DNA of 64,000 nucleotides from a virus. Below the pieces are notes generated by a model. That model ran no database searches. It had not been told where the DNA came from and worked only from the letters and a program-made list of their open reading frames with translations. The DNA lies in IMG/VR virus record IMGVR_UViG_3300030102_007626, positions 1-64,000 of that record; one strand, written 5' to 3'. Positions 17,061-26,052 of this stretch are shown here, one piece after another. Positions within the stretch are counted from its first letter, which is position 1. The number at the start of each line of letters is the position of its first letter. Position numbers and translations under genes: made by a program.

Positions 17061-19151
17061 ATGGCAGAAACTATTGTATCACCTGGAGTATTAGCTATTG
17101 AAAATGATCAATCTCAAATAACCCAACTCCCAATAGAAGCAGGTGCAGCTATTATAGGACCAACAGTAAAAGGAAAAGTTGGAATACCCACAATATGTAC
17201 TACTTATAGTGACTATACAAGTAAATATGGTTCTACTTTTGAAAGTGGAAGCCAAACTTTTACTTATCTTACTTCTATTTCAGCTTATAACTATTTTCAA
17301 AATGGGGGAACTTCTTTATTAGTAACTCGAGTAACAAGTGGATCTTTTACATCTGCAACTTCTTCTCGTATTCCTACATCAACAGCAGATACCCAAGCTA
17401 CCGCAAGTATAAATTTAACTTTTATTTCTGCTAGTGTAGCAAGTGGAGGATCAGGATCTTTTGGTATAAACGGTATTACATTATCTTACACAGGAAATAA
17501 TGTTACAAACACATCTACCCAAATTAATATAAATACAGGGTCATTTAGTGATAGTACAGTTGCTGATTATGCATTTTCATCTTCCGCAACATTTACAGTA
17601 AGCAGTTCTGTAGCTCCATATAGTGCATCTTTACAAAATATTTCTTCATCTTTTACTAGTACTAATTTAGTATTAACCCATATAGGTCAAAATGGTATTG
17701 ATGGTAATAATTTATTTTTTACCTCGGGTAGTGTTAACTATAGTTTTGTAGGAGGTACTAATACTGAATTATTAGTATTAGAAACAATTGCTGAAGGTGA
17801 AATAATGAATAGTGATGGTACATTAAATGCTAATGGTACTTTAGTTAATGGTACTTCTGATAATATAAGGTGGCAAGTAACTAACCAAAATATAAATGAA
17901 GGTACTTTTGAAATAGTAATAAGAAGAGGTGATGATACAACTTTATCTCCTTCAAGATTAGAAACTTTTAGTAATCTTTCATTAGATCCATATTCTCCTA
18001 ATTATGTTGAAAAAATAATAGGAAATCAAAAAGAAGTAGTAAATAGTGATGCTGGAGAATTTTATGTAAAAATGCAAGGTGAATATCCTAATAATTCAAG
18101 ATTTGTAAGAGTTAAAAAAGTAAATTTCACAACTCCTGAATATTTTGATAATAACGGGGACCCTAAACCCCAATTTACAGGATCCTTACCTACCACTTCA
18201 AGTGGAGCTTTTGGATCAGCTATAGGAAGTAATATTTCTACAGATGAAGGTAAATACTATGAAAACATTTCAAACGATAATATTCAAGGACTTCAAGCTT
18301 CAGATTATACAAATTCAGTTTCATTATTAGCTAATAAAGAAGCATATAGATATAATTTACTTACTATTCCTGGGTTAACTTCTGATTTTTCAAATCATGT
18401 TTCTACTATTACAAATGTAATAAATACAGTACAAAATAGAGGAGATTCTATGGCTGTAATAGATTTAGTAAGATATGGATCAAATGTAACCACAGTAAAT
18501 TTACAAGCTAATACCTATGATACATCCTATGCTGCTACTTATTGGCCTTGGGTACAAACAATTGATCCTAATACTGCTAGACAAGTATGGGTGCCTGCTT
18601 CAACATTAATACCTGGAATTTATGCTTTTAATGATAGAATAGCTGCCCCATGGTTTGCACCAGCGGGACAAAATAGAGGTATAATGGGTACCGCTGTTAG
18701 AGCTGAAAGATATTTAACCCAAGGTAATAGAGATTCACTATATGAAAATAAAGTAAATGGTATAGTTACATTCCCTAATACTGGAGTTACAGTATTTGGA
18801 CAAAAAACACTCCAAAAGAAAAAAACAGCTTTAGATAGAGTAAATGTAAGACGATTATTAATTGAATTAAAAGGTTTTATTTCTCAAGTAGCAGATACTT
18901 TAGTATTTGAACAAAATAATGTTACAACAAGAAATAATTTTTTATCCCAAGTAAATCCTTACTTAAACTCTGTCCAAAATCAACAAGGTTTAACAGAATT
19001 TAAAGTTGTAATGGATGATTCAAATAATACCCCAACAACTATAGACAATAACCAATTAATTGGACAAATATATTTACAACCAGTTAGATCAGCAGAATTT
19101 ATTATATTAGACTTTAATGTATTACCAACAGGTGCAACATTTCCATCATAA
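17061..19151 (+). CDS. 18: Tail sheath protein (T4 gp18-like), copy 1
   Basis: Contractile sheath subunit of 696 aa (T4 gp18 is 659 aa). The N-terminus (IVSPGVLAIENDQSQITQ) and the C-terminal core (VFGQKTLQKK, DRVNVRRLLIELKGFISQ, QLIGQIYLQPVRSAEFI) are sheath signatures. Between about residues 105 and 225 it has a Ser/Thr-rich beta domain that is different from the one in the second copy, while both ends are near-identical in pattern. A late-type box precedes each copy, so both should be expressed late. Confidence 0.93.
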   Translation: MAETIVSPGVLAIENDQSQITQLPIEAGAAIIGPTVKGKVGIPTICTTYSDYTSKYGSTFESGSQTFTYLTSISAYNYFQNGGTSLLVTRVTSGSFTSATSSRIPTSTADTQATASINLTFISASVASGGSGSFGINGITLSYTGNNVTNTSTQININTGSFSDSTVADYAFSSSATFTVSSSVAPYSASLQNISSSFTSTNLVLTHIGQNGIDGNNLFFTSGSVNYSFVGGTNTELLVLETIAEGEIMNSDGTLNANGTLVNGTSDNIRWQVTNQNINEGTFEIVIRRGDDTTLSPSRLETFSNLSLDPYSPNYVEKIIGNQKEVVNSDAGEFYVKMQGEYPNNSRFVRVKKVNFTTPEYFDNNGDPKPQFTGSLPTTSSGAFGSAIGSNISTDEGKYYENISNDNIQGLQASDYTNSVSLLANKEAYRYNLLTIPGLTSDFSNHVSTITNVINTVQNRGDSMAVIDLVRYGSNVTTVNLQANTYDTSYAATYWPWVQTIDPNTARQVWVPASTLIPGIYAFNDRIAAPWFAPAGQNRGIMGTAVRAERYLTQGNRDSLYENKVNGIVTFPNTGVTVFGQKTLQKKKTALDRVNVRRLLIELKGFISQVADTLVFEQNNVTTRNNFLSQVNPYLNSVQNQQGLTEFKVVMDDSNNTPTTIDNNQLIGQIYLQPVRSAEFIILDFNVLPTGATFPS

Positions 19152-19176
19152 TATAATATTTTAAAAAAAGAATTAA

Positions 19177-19185
19177 TATTTATAA
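19177..19185 (+). promoter_or_regulatory. Late-promoter-like box TATTTATAA before second sheath gene
   Basis: Exact box followed by TAAAA, 12 nt before the ATG at 19198. Confidence 0.62.
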
Positions 19186-19197
19186 TAAAAATATAAA

Positions 19198-21186
19198 ATG
19201 GCAAATTTTACAGTCTCCCCTGGAGTTTCCTTAAATGAAATAGATCAAACATTTTTAACAGCTGAACCTATACAAGCAGGTGCAGCTATTATAGGCCCTG
19301 CAGTAAAAGGTCCTATTTTACATCCTATTAAAGTTACATCATATAGTGAATATACTACAATGTTTGGTGATATTATTGAAAGTGGTAGTCAAAACTATTC
19401 GTATTTAACTTCAATAGCAGCATATAATTATTTTAATAATGGGGGAGAATCTCTTTTAGTAACTAGGGTGGCTAGTGGATCCTTTACCTCAGCAACTTCA
19501 AATATTGGTTCTGCTATTGAATCTGGAGTAATATCAACTGAAACAGATGCTTTACTAACTTCTTTAGCTAGTGTTACTGGTTCCGCAGGAACATACACAA
19601 TATCTGGATCTTCAAGTGGTACAGGAACAGCTTTTACAGGTAGTATAACCTTAACAGATGGAACAACAGTTTCTACTATAACAGCTACTAATGGTGGGTC
19701 TGGATATGCAGTAGGAGAAATAATTACTATCCCATCTCAATCTTTAGGTTATGGAGCAGGTACTGCGGGAACTAATATGACTATAACTTTAAACGCTGAT
19801 GATATAGTAAACACAACCTCATTCACTTTAGAAACAATTTCCGAAGGTACTATTATGAATACTGGAACTAGTGGAACAGGTGGTGCTCTTACAACAGGTA
19901 CTCAGGATAATGTAAGATGGGAAGTTACTAGTGCTAATACTTCATCAGGAACTTTTAGTTTATCAATTAGAAGAGGTGATGACATTACTAATAAAAAAAT
20001 TATTTTAGAATCATTTAATAATTTAAGTTTAGACCCTAATTCAAGTAGATATGTTGCTAAAGTAATAGGAGACCAAAAACTATCATATGATTCTGTAAAT
20101 AATCAAATGTCTACTACGGGTGAATACCCAAATAATTCAAGATTTGTAAGAGTTAAATCTATAAATTTACCTACCCCTAATTATTTAGATGCTAATGGAA
20201 CACCTGTTACCTCTTTTACAAGTTCAATTCCAATACCAGGAAATGGAACATTTAGTGGTGCTACTGGAACACCTTTTATTGGACAAGCTGCTAATTTTTA
20301 CTCAAATATAAATTCTACTGATTCACAAGGTTTAATAGGAGCAAATTACAATAATGCTATTTCATTATTAAGTAATACTGATGATTACATGTTTAATGTG
20401 TTGTTTACCCCTGGTTTAACAGATGAATCACATACTGCTCAAATTACAAGTATTATAACTAATACACAAAACAGAGGAGATAATATATTTGTTTATGATA
20501 ATGTTAATTATGGAAGTACAGTTACTCAAGCAGTTAATCAAGTAAGTGCAAGAGACACTTCATATGCTGCTACTTATTGGCCTTGGGTAAGAATTTTAGA
20601 TCCTGCAACAGGTAAATTAGTATTTGTCCCTGCTTCAACTGTAATACCTGGGGTATATGCTTTTAATGATAGAACAGCCGCTCCATGGTTTGCACCTGCT
20701 GGTATTAATAGAGGTGGATTAAACACTGTACAAAGTGCCGAATATAAATTAACAGCTGCTAATAAAGATACTTTATATGAAGCTAATATTAATCCTATAG
20801 CAACTTTACCTAGAGAAGGTGTTGTTGTATTTGGACAAAAAACACTACAAAAAGAAGCATCTGCTTTAGATAGAGTAAATGTAAGACGATTATTAATTGC
20901 TCTTAAATCCTTTATAGGACAATTAGCAGATCAAATAGTATTTGAACAAAATACTGCTACTACAAGAAATGCATTTTTAGCTAGGGTTACCCCATATTTA
21001 GAAGGAGTACAACAAAAACAAGGTTTATTTGCTTTTAAAGTTGTAATGGATGATTCAAATAATGGACCTGATGTAATAGATAGAAACCAATTAATTGGAC
21101 AAATATTTATTCAACCAACAAGAACAGCTGAATTTATATCATTAGATTTTATCTTATTACCTACAGGGGCAGAATTCCCAGCATAA
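19198..21186 (+). CDS. 18: Tail sheath protein (T4 gp18-like), copy 2
   Basis: The 662-aa paralogue of the preceding gene. The shared blocks include QAGAAIIGPAVKGP near the N-terminus, DTSYAATYWPWVRILDP in the middle, and the C-terminal contraction core (VFGQKTLQKE, DRVNVRRLLIALKSFIGQ, QLIGQIFIQPTRTAEFI). The variable domain at about residues 100-205 contains a GGSGYAVGEIITIP motif instead of the beta domain seen in copy 1. Two complete sheath genes in tandem suggest a mixed sheath or two alternative sheaths. Neither copy shows a frameshift or loss of the core. Confidence 0.93.
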   Translation: MANFTVSPGVSLNEIDQTFLTAEPIQAGAAIIGPAVKGPILHPIKVTSYSEYTTMFGDIIESGSQNYSYLTSIAAYNYFNNGGESLLVTRVASGSFTSATSNIGSAIESGVISTETDALLTSLASVTGSAGTYTISGSSSGTGTAFTGSITLTDGTTVSTITATNGGSGYAVGEIITIPSQSLGYGAGTAGTNMTITLNADDIVNTTSFTLETISEGTIMNTGTSGTGGALTTGTQDNVRWEVTSANTSSGTFSLSIRRGDDITNKKIILESFNNLSLDPNSSRYVAKVIGDQKLSYDSVNNQMSTTGEYPNNSRFVRVKSINLPTPNYLDANGTPVTSFTSSIPIPGNGTFSGATGTPFIGQAANFYSNINSTDSQGLIGANYNNAISLLSNTDDYMFNVLFTPGLTDESHTAQITSIITNTQNRGDNIFVYDNVNYGSTVTQAVNQVSARDTSYAATYWPWVRILDPATGKLVFVPASTVIPGVYAFNDRTAAPWFAPAGINRGGLNTVQSAEYKLTAANKDTLYEANINPIATLPREGVVVFGQKTLQKEASALDRVNVRRLLIALKSFIGQLADQIVFEQNTATTRNAFLARVTPYLEGVQQKQGLFAFKVVMDDSNNGPDVIDRNQLIGQIFIQPTRTAEFISLDFILLPTGAEFPA

Positions 21187-21202
21187 AAACTTAAAATTTA
21201 GA

Positions 21203-21211
21203 TATTTATAA
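21203..21211 (+). promoter_or_regulatory. Late-promoter-like box TATTTATAA before tube gene
   Basis: Exact box followed by TAGAACAAAA, 21 nt before the ATG at 21233. Confidence 0.6.
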
Positions 21212-21232
21212 TAGAACAAAATAAAAAATAAA

Positions 21233-21721
21233 ATGGCAATTTTAAATCCGAACGAAATTTTCTTTACAGCATTCGAACCTAGAATGACTAATAGGTTTAT
21301 CCTTTATTTAGATGGGATACCTTCATTTTTAGTAAAAGGAATGGGTGCTATATCAAACACTACAACTGCTGTAGCACTTAATCATATTAACGTTCAACGT
21401 TATGTAAAAGGTAAAACTATTTGGAATACTATCCAATTTACACTATATGAAGCAATTACACCCGCAGGTTCACAAGCAGTAATGGAATGGGTACGTTTAG
21501 GACATGAATCCGTAACAGGTAGAGATGGCTATTCTGATTTTTATAAAAAAGATATTACATTTAATGGCTTAGGACCAGTTGGTGATGTTGTAAACGAATG
21601 GATAATTAAAGGTGCTATGATTACTGAAACCAACTTTGGAGATTACAATTGGGATGATGATGGAACAGCTGTTAACCTTACAGTAACAGTCCAACCCGAT
21701 TATTGTATACTAAACTTCTAA
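21233..21721 (+). CDS. 19: Tail tube protein (T4 gp19-like)
   Basis: Inner tail tube subunit of 162 aa, matching T4 gp19 (163 aa). The start (PNEIFFTAFEPRMTNRFILY) and the end (GTAVNLTVTVQPDYCILNF) are typical of the tube fold, in which a strand-rich barrel stacks into hexameric rings. It follows the sheath genes as in T4 and is closed by an intrinsic terminator, so it is probably made in high amount from its own late-type promoter. Confidence 0.93.
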   Translation: MAILNPNEIFFTAFEPRMTNRFILYLDGIPSFLVKGMGAISNTTTAVALNHINVQRYVKGKTIWNTIQFTLYEAITPAGSQAVMEWVRLGHESVTGRDGYSDFYKKDITFNGLGPVGDVVNEWIIKGAMITETNFGDYNWDDDGTAVNLTVTVQPDYCILNF

Positions 21722-21742
21722 AATTAAGTTTAAAATATATTT

Positions 21743-21776
21743 AAAAGCTCTACTTCTACGTAGGGCTTTTATTTTT
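21743..21776 (+). terminator. Intrinsic terminator after tail tube gene
   Basis: AAAAGCTCTAC pairs with GTAGGGCTTTT (11-bp stem with one G-U) across a 6-nt loop, followed by ATTTTT. It lies 21 nt after the tube stop codon. Confidence 0.88.
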
Positions 21777-21803
21777 CCTTGGTTATCTAATTAGGTCTTA
21801 ATA

Positions 21804-21812
21804 TATTTATAA
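21804..21812 (+). promoter_or_regulatory. Late-promoter-like box TATTTATAA
   Basis: Exact box, 13 nt before the ATG at 21826 and 28 nt after the preceding terminator. Confidence 0.6.
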
Positions 21813-21825
21813 CATATATACACAA

Positions 21826-22197
21826 ATGAAATATAATAGTTTACGTGCGTTAGTAAAAGAAGAACTTAAACAAGCTATAAATGAAGTCTACCAAGATAAA
21901 TTTAAAATGGTAGGTACTTTAATTACTGACATTAAACAACGCCCTCAAAAAGAAATATATTCTGATATTAGAGCAATCCCTGGAATTACAGTTATTTCCT
22001 CTACAGAACCACTTGCTTATGCTGATCAAAATTTAAATAAATTTAAAGCTATATTAAGTGTAAAAGTAGATGGATACCCATTTATTACAAAAGGTGGATT
22101 TACCAGAGATAAAATGATGGAAATTGCTGAAGAAATTAAAAAAGTACCAGCAGTTAAAGCTTTCTTTGTAGGAGAAGATAATATTTCACAAATTTAA
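21826..22197 (+). CDS. Small virion-protein candidate with N-terminal LRALVKEEL helix
   Basis: The 123-aa protein begins MKYNSLRALVKEELKQAINE, an amphipathic helix with Glu after hydrophobic-x positions, of the sort found at the start of several proteins in this window and in many marine phages. The rest (VGTLITDIKQRPQKEIYSDI, IPGITVISSTEP, LSVKVDGYPF, EEIKKVPAVKAFFVGE) has a beta-alpha-beta pattern resembling an ACT-like or ferredoxin-like fold. It is preceded by a terminator and late-type box and sits between the tube and tail chaperone genes. I infer a late virion or internal head protein; no function is known. Confidence 0.55.
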   Translation: MKYNSLRALVKEELKQAINEVYQDKFKMVGTLITDIKQRPQKEIYSDIRAIPGITVISSTEPLAYADQNLNKFKAILSVKVDGYPFITKGGFTRDKMMEIAEEIKKVPAVKAFFVGEDNISQI

Positions 22198-22238
22198 TAT
22201 ATGTATATCAAACAATAAAGTTATTTTAAATAAAAATT

Positions 22239-22964
22239 ATGAGTGAATTTAAATTACCTACTGAAGTAGTAGATTTACCTTCAAAAGGATTATTATATTC
22301 TGAGGAATCAGGATTAAAAAGCGGTAAAGTAGAAATGAAATATATGACCGCAAAAGAAGAAGATATCCTAACTAACCAATCTTATATTTCAAAAGGAACA
22401 GTATTAGATAAACTAATGCAATCGTTAATTGTATCTGAAGTTAAATATGATGAACTATTAATAGGAGATAAAAATGCAATTATGGTTGCTGCCCGTATTT
22501 TAGGATATGGCTCAGAATATAAATTTGATTATAGAGGTGAAGAACAAACAGTTGATTTATCTTTATTAGAAAATAAAGAAATTGATGAAACTATTTTTAC
22601 AAATGGTAATAAATTTGAATTTACTCTTCCTCATTCAAAAAATAATATTACATTTAAGTTCTTAACACATAAAGACGAAAAAAATATTACTCGAGAATTA
22701 GAAGGTTTAAAAAAAATAAATAAAGATAATTCTCCTGAACTTACTACACGTTTAAAGTATATGATTACTTCTGTGGAGGGGAAGACAGAAACAAAAGATA
22801 TTCGAGATTTTGTTGATAATTACCTCTTAGCTAAAGATTCAAGAGCTTTAAGAGAACATGTTAAAAAGATTCAACCCGATGTAGATCTAACTTTTTTTCC
22901 CGATGGCGCTGAAAATAGAGTCACTATCCCAATTGGAGTTAGCTTTTTTTGGCCTGACGTCTGA
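22239..22964 (+). CDS. 26: Baseplate/tail assembly chaperone-like protein (T4 gp26-type)
   Basis: The 241-aa protein resembles the T4 baseplate gp26 family (T4 gp26 is 208 aa). Signatures include KLPTEVVDLPSKGLLY at the N-terminus, MKYMTAKEEDILTNQSYI, and the C-terminal IPIGVSFFWPD motif. It lies directly upstream of the tape measure and overlaps the next gene by 62 nt in another frame, an arrangement like the lambda G/GT chaperone pair. No late-type box precedes it; it is probably read from the box at 21804. Confidence 0.8.
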   Translation: MSEFKLPTEVVDLPSKGLLYSEESGLKSGKVEMKYMTAKEEDILTNQSYISKGTVLDKLMQSLIVSEVKYDELLIGDKNAIMVAARILGYGSEYKFDYRGEEQTVDLSLLENKEIDETIFTNGNKFEFTLPHSKNNITFKFLTHKDEKNITRELEGLKKINKDNSPELTTRLKYMITSVEGKTETKDIRDFVDNYLLAKDSRALREHVKKIQPDVDLTFFPDGAENRVTIPIGVSFFWPDV

Positions 22965-23238
22965 TACCATATCACAAACTAGAGCATCTATATTTCAACA
23001 AATACACCAAATAGTATTTCATGGTAATGGTGGTTATGACTGGGAAACAGTTTATAACATGCCTATATGGCTTCGTCGTTTTACTTTTAATGAGATTAAA
23101 AAACATTATGATAAAGAAAAACAAGCTTATGAAAATAAAGGTAATGGAACTAAAACTGTAGTTGATGAAAATGGTCAAATTAAATCACCTGAATTTTTAA
23201 AAGGTGCTAAAGGTAAACGTCCTATTAAATATAAATAA
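22903..23238 (+). CDS. 51: Tail assembly protein (T4 gp51-like), overlaps gp26
   Basis: The 111-aa protein has the motif YNMPIWLRRFTFNEIKKHYDKE, typical of the small gp51-like protein that follows gp26 in T4-like phages. The ATG at 22903 lies inside the gp26-type gene, and the preceding in-frame stops (22882 and 22885) leave frame +1 open from 22888, so a frameshift product is also possible at one of two T-runs. The two proteins precede the tape measure, consistent with a chaperone role. It is much shorter than T4 gp51 (249 aa). Confidence 0.7.
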   Translation: MALKIESLSQLELAFFGLTSDTISQTRASIFQQIHQIVFHGNGGYDWETVYNMPIWLRRFTFNEIKKHYDKEKQAYENKGNGTKTVVDENGQIKSPEFLKGAKGKRPIKYK

Positions 23239-23254
23239 AAATTATATTTTTAAA

Positions 23255-23263
23255 TATTTATAA
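23255..23263 (+). promoter_or_regulatory. Late-promoter-like box TATTTATAA before tape measure gene
   Basis: Exact box followed by TAAAATA, 14 nt before the ATG at 23278. Confidence 0.6.
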
Positions 23264-23277
23264 TAAAATACCTTTAA

Positions 23278-25788
23278 ATGTCTGAAAGTAAAAAAAGAAT
23301 AGAAGAAATTAAAAAAGCTCTTAAATCTACTGAGCTATCCCAAAAAGACATTATTAAACTTCAAAAAGAGTATAATGATCTTTTACAAGAACAGATAGAT
23401 AAACAAAGAGAAAGTTATGATATATCATCTTCAATGGTAGATGCTATAAAAGAAACTTTAGGTATTAATATTAGAAGAACAACAGCTAGTTCTAATCTTT
23501 TAAAGATTAATAAAAGTATCAATAATCAAATTTTAGATCAAGTAAAAGGTAGTTATGAAGTTAATGAAATTAATAAACAAATTAATTCAAATGCTAAACT
23601 TTTAGAAAAAGCTAAAGTTAAAATTTTATCGTTAGAACAAAAAGTAAGTGAGGAAGGAAAAGAAAGGGCTAAGAAAGTAAACAGTGAATTAGGACAAATT
23701 AGAGCTAAAGAAAAACTAATTCAAGCAGAATTATCAAAAACTAAAGAACAAGGAGGAATAGATCTCTCTATTGTTGCAACACTCAAACAACAAATTATAC
23801 AACACGATGCAGCTATTGATAAAACACTATCAGTTATGAGTGCATCAGAAAAACAGTTAGCTTTTACTATGGCTAACAGAAAAGCTTTAAAAGAACAAAA
23901 TAAAGAAAGACAAAAAGATTTAGAAAACGCTAAAAAAATAAATAAAAAATTAGGTATAGCTGGTGGTTTATTAAAAGGTATAAGTAAAATACCTATTATA
24001 AGTGATGTTGTTGATGCTAATAGTGCATTAGATGATATGAGGGAACATATAGCAGATGGTGGATCAGCTGTAGGAGGTTTAGCAAAAGGTTTTAAAAATT
24101 TAGGAACTCAAATAGGCGCAGGTTTATTCAATGCCTCAAATTTAGTTTTAGGAGCTCTTACTATGATGGGGCAAGCTATTATGAGTGTAGATAAACAAAC
24201 AGGGGATTTTGCTAAATCTATGAACCTTTCATATAACGAAGCTCTTGCTGTTAGAAAAGAACTTACAGAAATAGGAAGAACTTCTGCGAGTATGACTACT
24301 TTTGGGTTTTTTGGAGAAGATCCTGCTTTAAATACTAGAGCATTAGTAGAAACTTTAGGATCTGTAAATAAATCATTAGGGACCACAGGAAAACTTTCAG
24401 AGGGTGATTTAAAAACATTTACAAAACTTAGAGAACAAACTGGAATGACCAATGAGCAAATCATGGGAATGCAAAAGTTTACTATGGTAATGGGAGGAGA
24501 TTTAGATAAAAACACTGTTAATTTTCAAGCTCAAGCTAAAGCACTTGGAATGGCTAAAGGAATTTCTCTTAACACAAAGGATTTAATGGCAGATATAAGT
24601 AATATCTCTAGTAGAACTAAATTATCTATAGAAGGTGGAGCTGATGGTTTAGCTAAAGCAGCAGTTAATGCTAAGTTAATGGGGTCTAATATGGCTCAAG
24701 TAGAGGCAATAGCTGATTCTTTATTAAATTTCGAACAATCAATAGAAAAAGAACTATCAGCTGAATTACTTTTAGGAAAAGAACTTAATTTAGAAAAAGC
24801 AAGAACAGCAGCTTTAAATAATGATATGGCTACAGTAGCTGCTGAAATTACAAAACAAGCAGGATCAGCAGAAGAATTTGGAAACATGAACCGGATTCAA
24901 CAAGAAGCTATAGCCTCTGCTATAGGTATGTCAGCGGATGCAATGGGTGATATGCTTTATGAACAAGAAGCTTTAAAATCTATAGGTCAATCTTTAAATG
25001 AAGAAGAACAGAGAGCTTTTGATTTAGCTAAAGAAAAATATGGTGTTGAAGAAGCTTCTAGAATGTTAAAATCTGAAGCACAAGGAGAAGGTTTACAAGG
25101 TTTATTAGACCAACAATCAGCCCAAGAAGAATTTAACATGGCTATAGAAAAAGCTAAAGAGGTGTTTGTTACTATAGCCCAAGAAGTCCTCCCTGCAGTA
25201 AAATTAGCTATGACACCTATATTGTTTATAATCCAGGCTATTTCAGAAGGAATTCAAATGTTTGTTAAAGGTTTAAAAGACGGAAATCCTTTAGCTATAG
25301 TTTTAGCTGGTGTACTAGGAGCAATGGCAATACCCGCGCTTATATCTGCAGTAGGAGCTATTATCACTACTTTTTCTATGATTCCTTTTGGAGTAGGTAT
25401 CCCATTAGGTATTGCTGCAATTGCAGGGATGTATTCTATGGCAAATAAAGCAAAAAATGTTAAAGATGCTGCAATTGACCCTAAAGGTGGTATAGTAATG
25501 CAAGGTGAAAAAGGAGCAATTCAACTTGATAAAGAAGATAGTGTAATAGCAGGAACTGATCTATTTGGAAAGAAAAAAGAAAAATCAGTCCAACAATCCT
25601 CACCACAATCCTCACCACAACCCCAAGGAGGTACAGATATGACTGCTATTCTTAATGCTATAAATGCCTTAGCTGCTAGACCTATTAATGTACAAGTAGG
25701 AGAAGAAGTAGTAGTTAAAGCAGCTGTAGGTAATAGTCCTAATATTACTGGAGATGAAATGGGAAAAAATTCATACCAATTAAATTAA
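23278..25788 (+). CDS. Tail tape measure protein
   Basis: The 836-aa protein has a long charged coiled-coil N-terminal part (about residues 1-230), then a mixed helical region. The hydrophobic C-terminal part (about 625-730: ILFIIQAISEGIQMFVKGL, IPALISAVGAIITTFSMIPF) is the usual membrane-active section of tape measures. The Gln/Pro tail is followed by a short C-terminal domain. Its place after the gp26/gp51-type genes and before baseplate genes fits. By the rule of about 0.15 nm per residue it would set a tail of roughly 125 nm; this is an estimate only. T4 gp29 is the functional counterpart, with little visible sequence similarity. Confidence 0.82.
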   Translation: MSESKKRIEEIKKALKSTELSQKDIIKLQKEYNDLLQEQIDKQRESYDISSSMVDAIKETLGINIRRTTASSNLLKINKSINNQILDQVKGSYEVNEINKQINSNAKLLEKAKVKILSLEQKVSEEGKERAKKVNSELGQIRAKEKLIQAELSKTKEQGGIDLSIVATLKQQIIQHDAAIDKTLSVMSASEKQLAFTMANRKALKEQNKERQKDLENAKKINKKLGIAGGLLKGISKIPIISDVVDANSALDDMREHIADGGSAVGGLAKGFKNLGTQIGAGLFNASNLVLGALTMMGQAIMSVDKQTGDFAKSMNLSYNEALAVRKELTEIGRTSASMTTFGFFGEDPALNTRALVETLGSVNKSLGTTGKLSEGDLKTFTKLREQTGMTNEQIMGMQKFTMVMGGDLDKNTVNFQAQAKALGMAKGISLNTKDLMADISNISSRTKLSIEGGADGLAKAAVNAKLMGSNMAQVEAIADSLLNFEQSIEKELSAELLLGKELNLEKARTAALNNDMATVAAEITKQAGSAEEFGNMNRIQQEAIASAIGMSADAMGDMLYEQEALKSIGQSLNEEEQRAFDLAKEKYGVEEASRMLKSEAQGEGLQGLLDQQSAQEEFNMAIEKAKEVFVTIAQEVLPAVKLAMTPILFIIQAISEGIQMFVKGLKDGNPLAIVLAGVLGAMAIPALISAVGAIITTFSMIPFGVGIPLGIAAIAGMYSMANKAKNVKDAAIDPKGGIVMQGEKGAIQLDKEDSVIAGTDLFGKKKEKSVQQSSPQSSPQPQGGTDMTAILNAINALAARPINVQVGEEVVVKAAVGNSPNITGDEMGKNSYQLN

Positions 25789-25792
25789 GCAA

Positions 25793-25801
25793 TATTTATA
25801 A
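25793..25801 (+). promoter_or_regulatory. Late-promoter-like box TATTTATAA before baseplate genes
   Basis: Exact box followed by TAAAAAAAA, 18 nt before the ATG at 25820. Confidence 0.6.
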
Positions 25802-25819
25802 TAAAAAAAAACAATAATT

Positions 25820-26035
25820 ATGGGAATTTTAAATAAACTACAATCAGAAGGATCTAATCTAAGTGAGTATGATGGAGCAACACCTCCAACAAGTAACCAA
25901 GACACACCCGAATCTGTATTACATAAAACTTATTCACTTAATGGTGATCCAGCTTTATTAGGTTTTCCACAACCTTCACAATTAGATTTAGATGGTGTTA
26001 CTCCTCCAAGATATATGGATAACCCACCACAATAA
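25820..26035 (+). CDS. Small Pro-rich baseplate-region protein
   Basis: The 71-aa protein starts MGILNKLQSEGSNLSEYDGA and ends with a repeat of the phrase (G/D)GxTPPxY. The N-terminus resembles that of the next protein (MGLLIKLKNGDTSLKSLKFG), suggesting a shared docking segment or an old duplication. No known domain is recognised. It is probably disordered and is likely co-expressed with the baseplate proteins from the late-type box at 25793. Confidence 0.5.
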   Translation: MGILNKLQSEGSNLSEYDGATPPTSNQDTPESVLHKTYSLNGDPALLGFPQPSQLDLDGVTPPRYMDNPPQ

Positions 26036-26052
26036 TAAAATTAATATAAAAT

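Noticed and set aside
24108-24515. Minus-strand ORF opposite the tape measure gene
   Set aside because: Antisense shadow of a well-supported tape measure gene; no promoter or domain visible.
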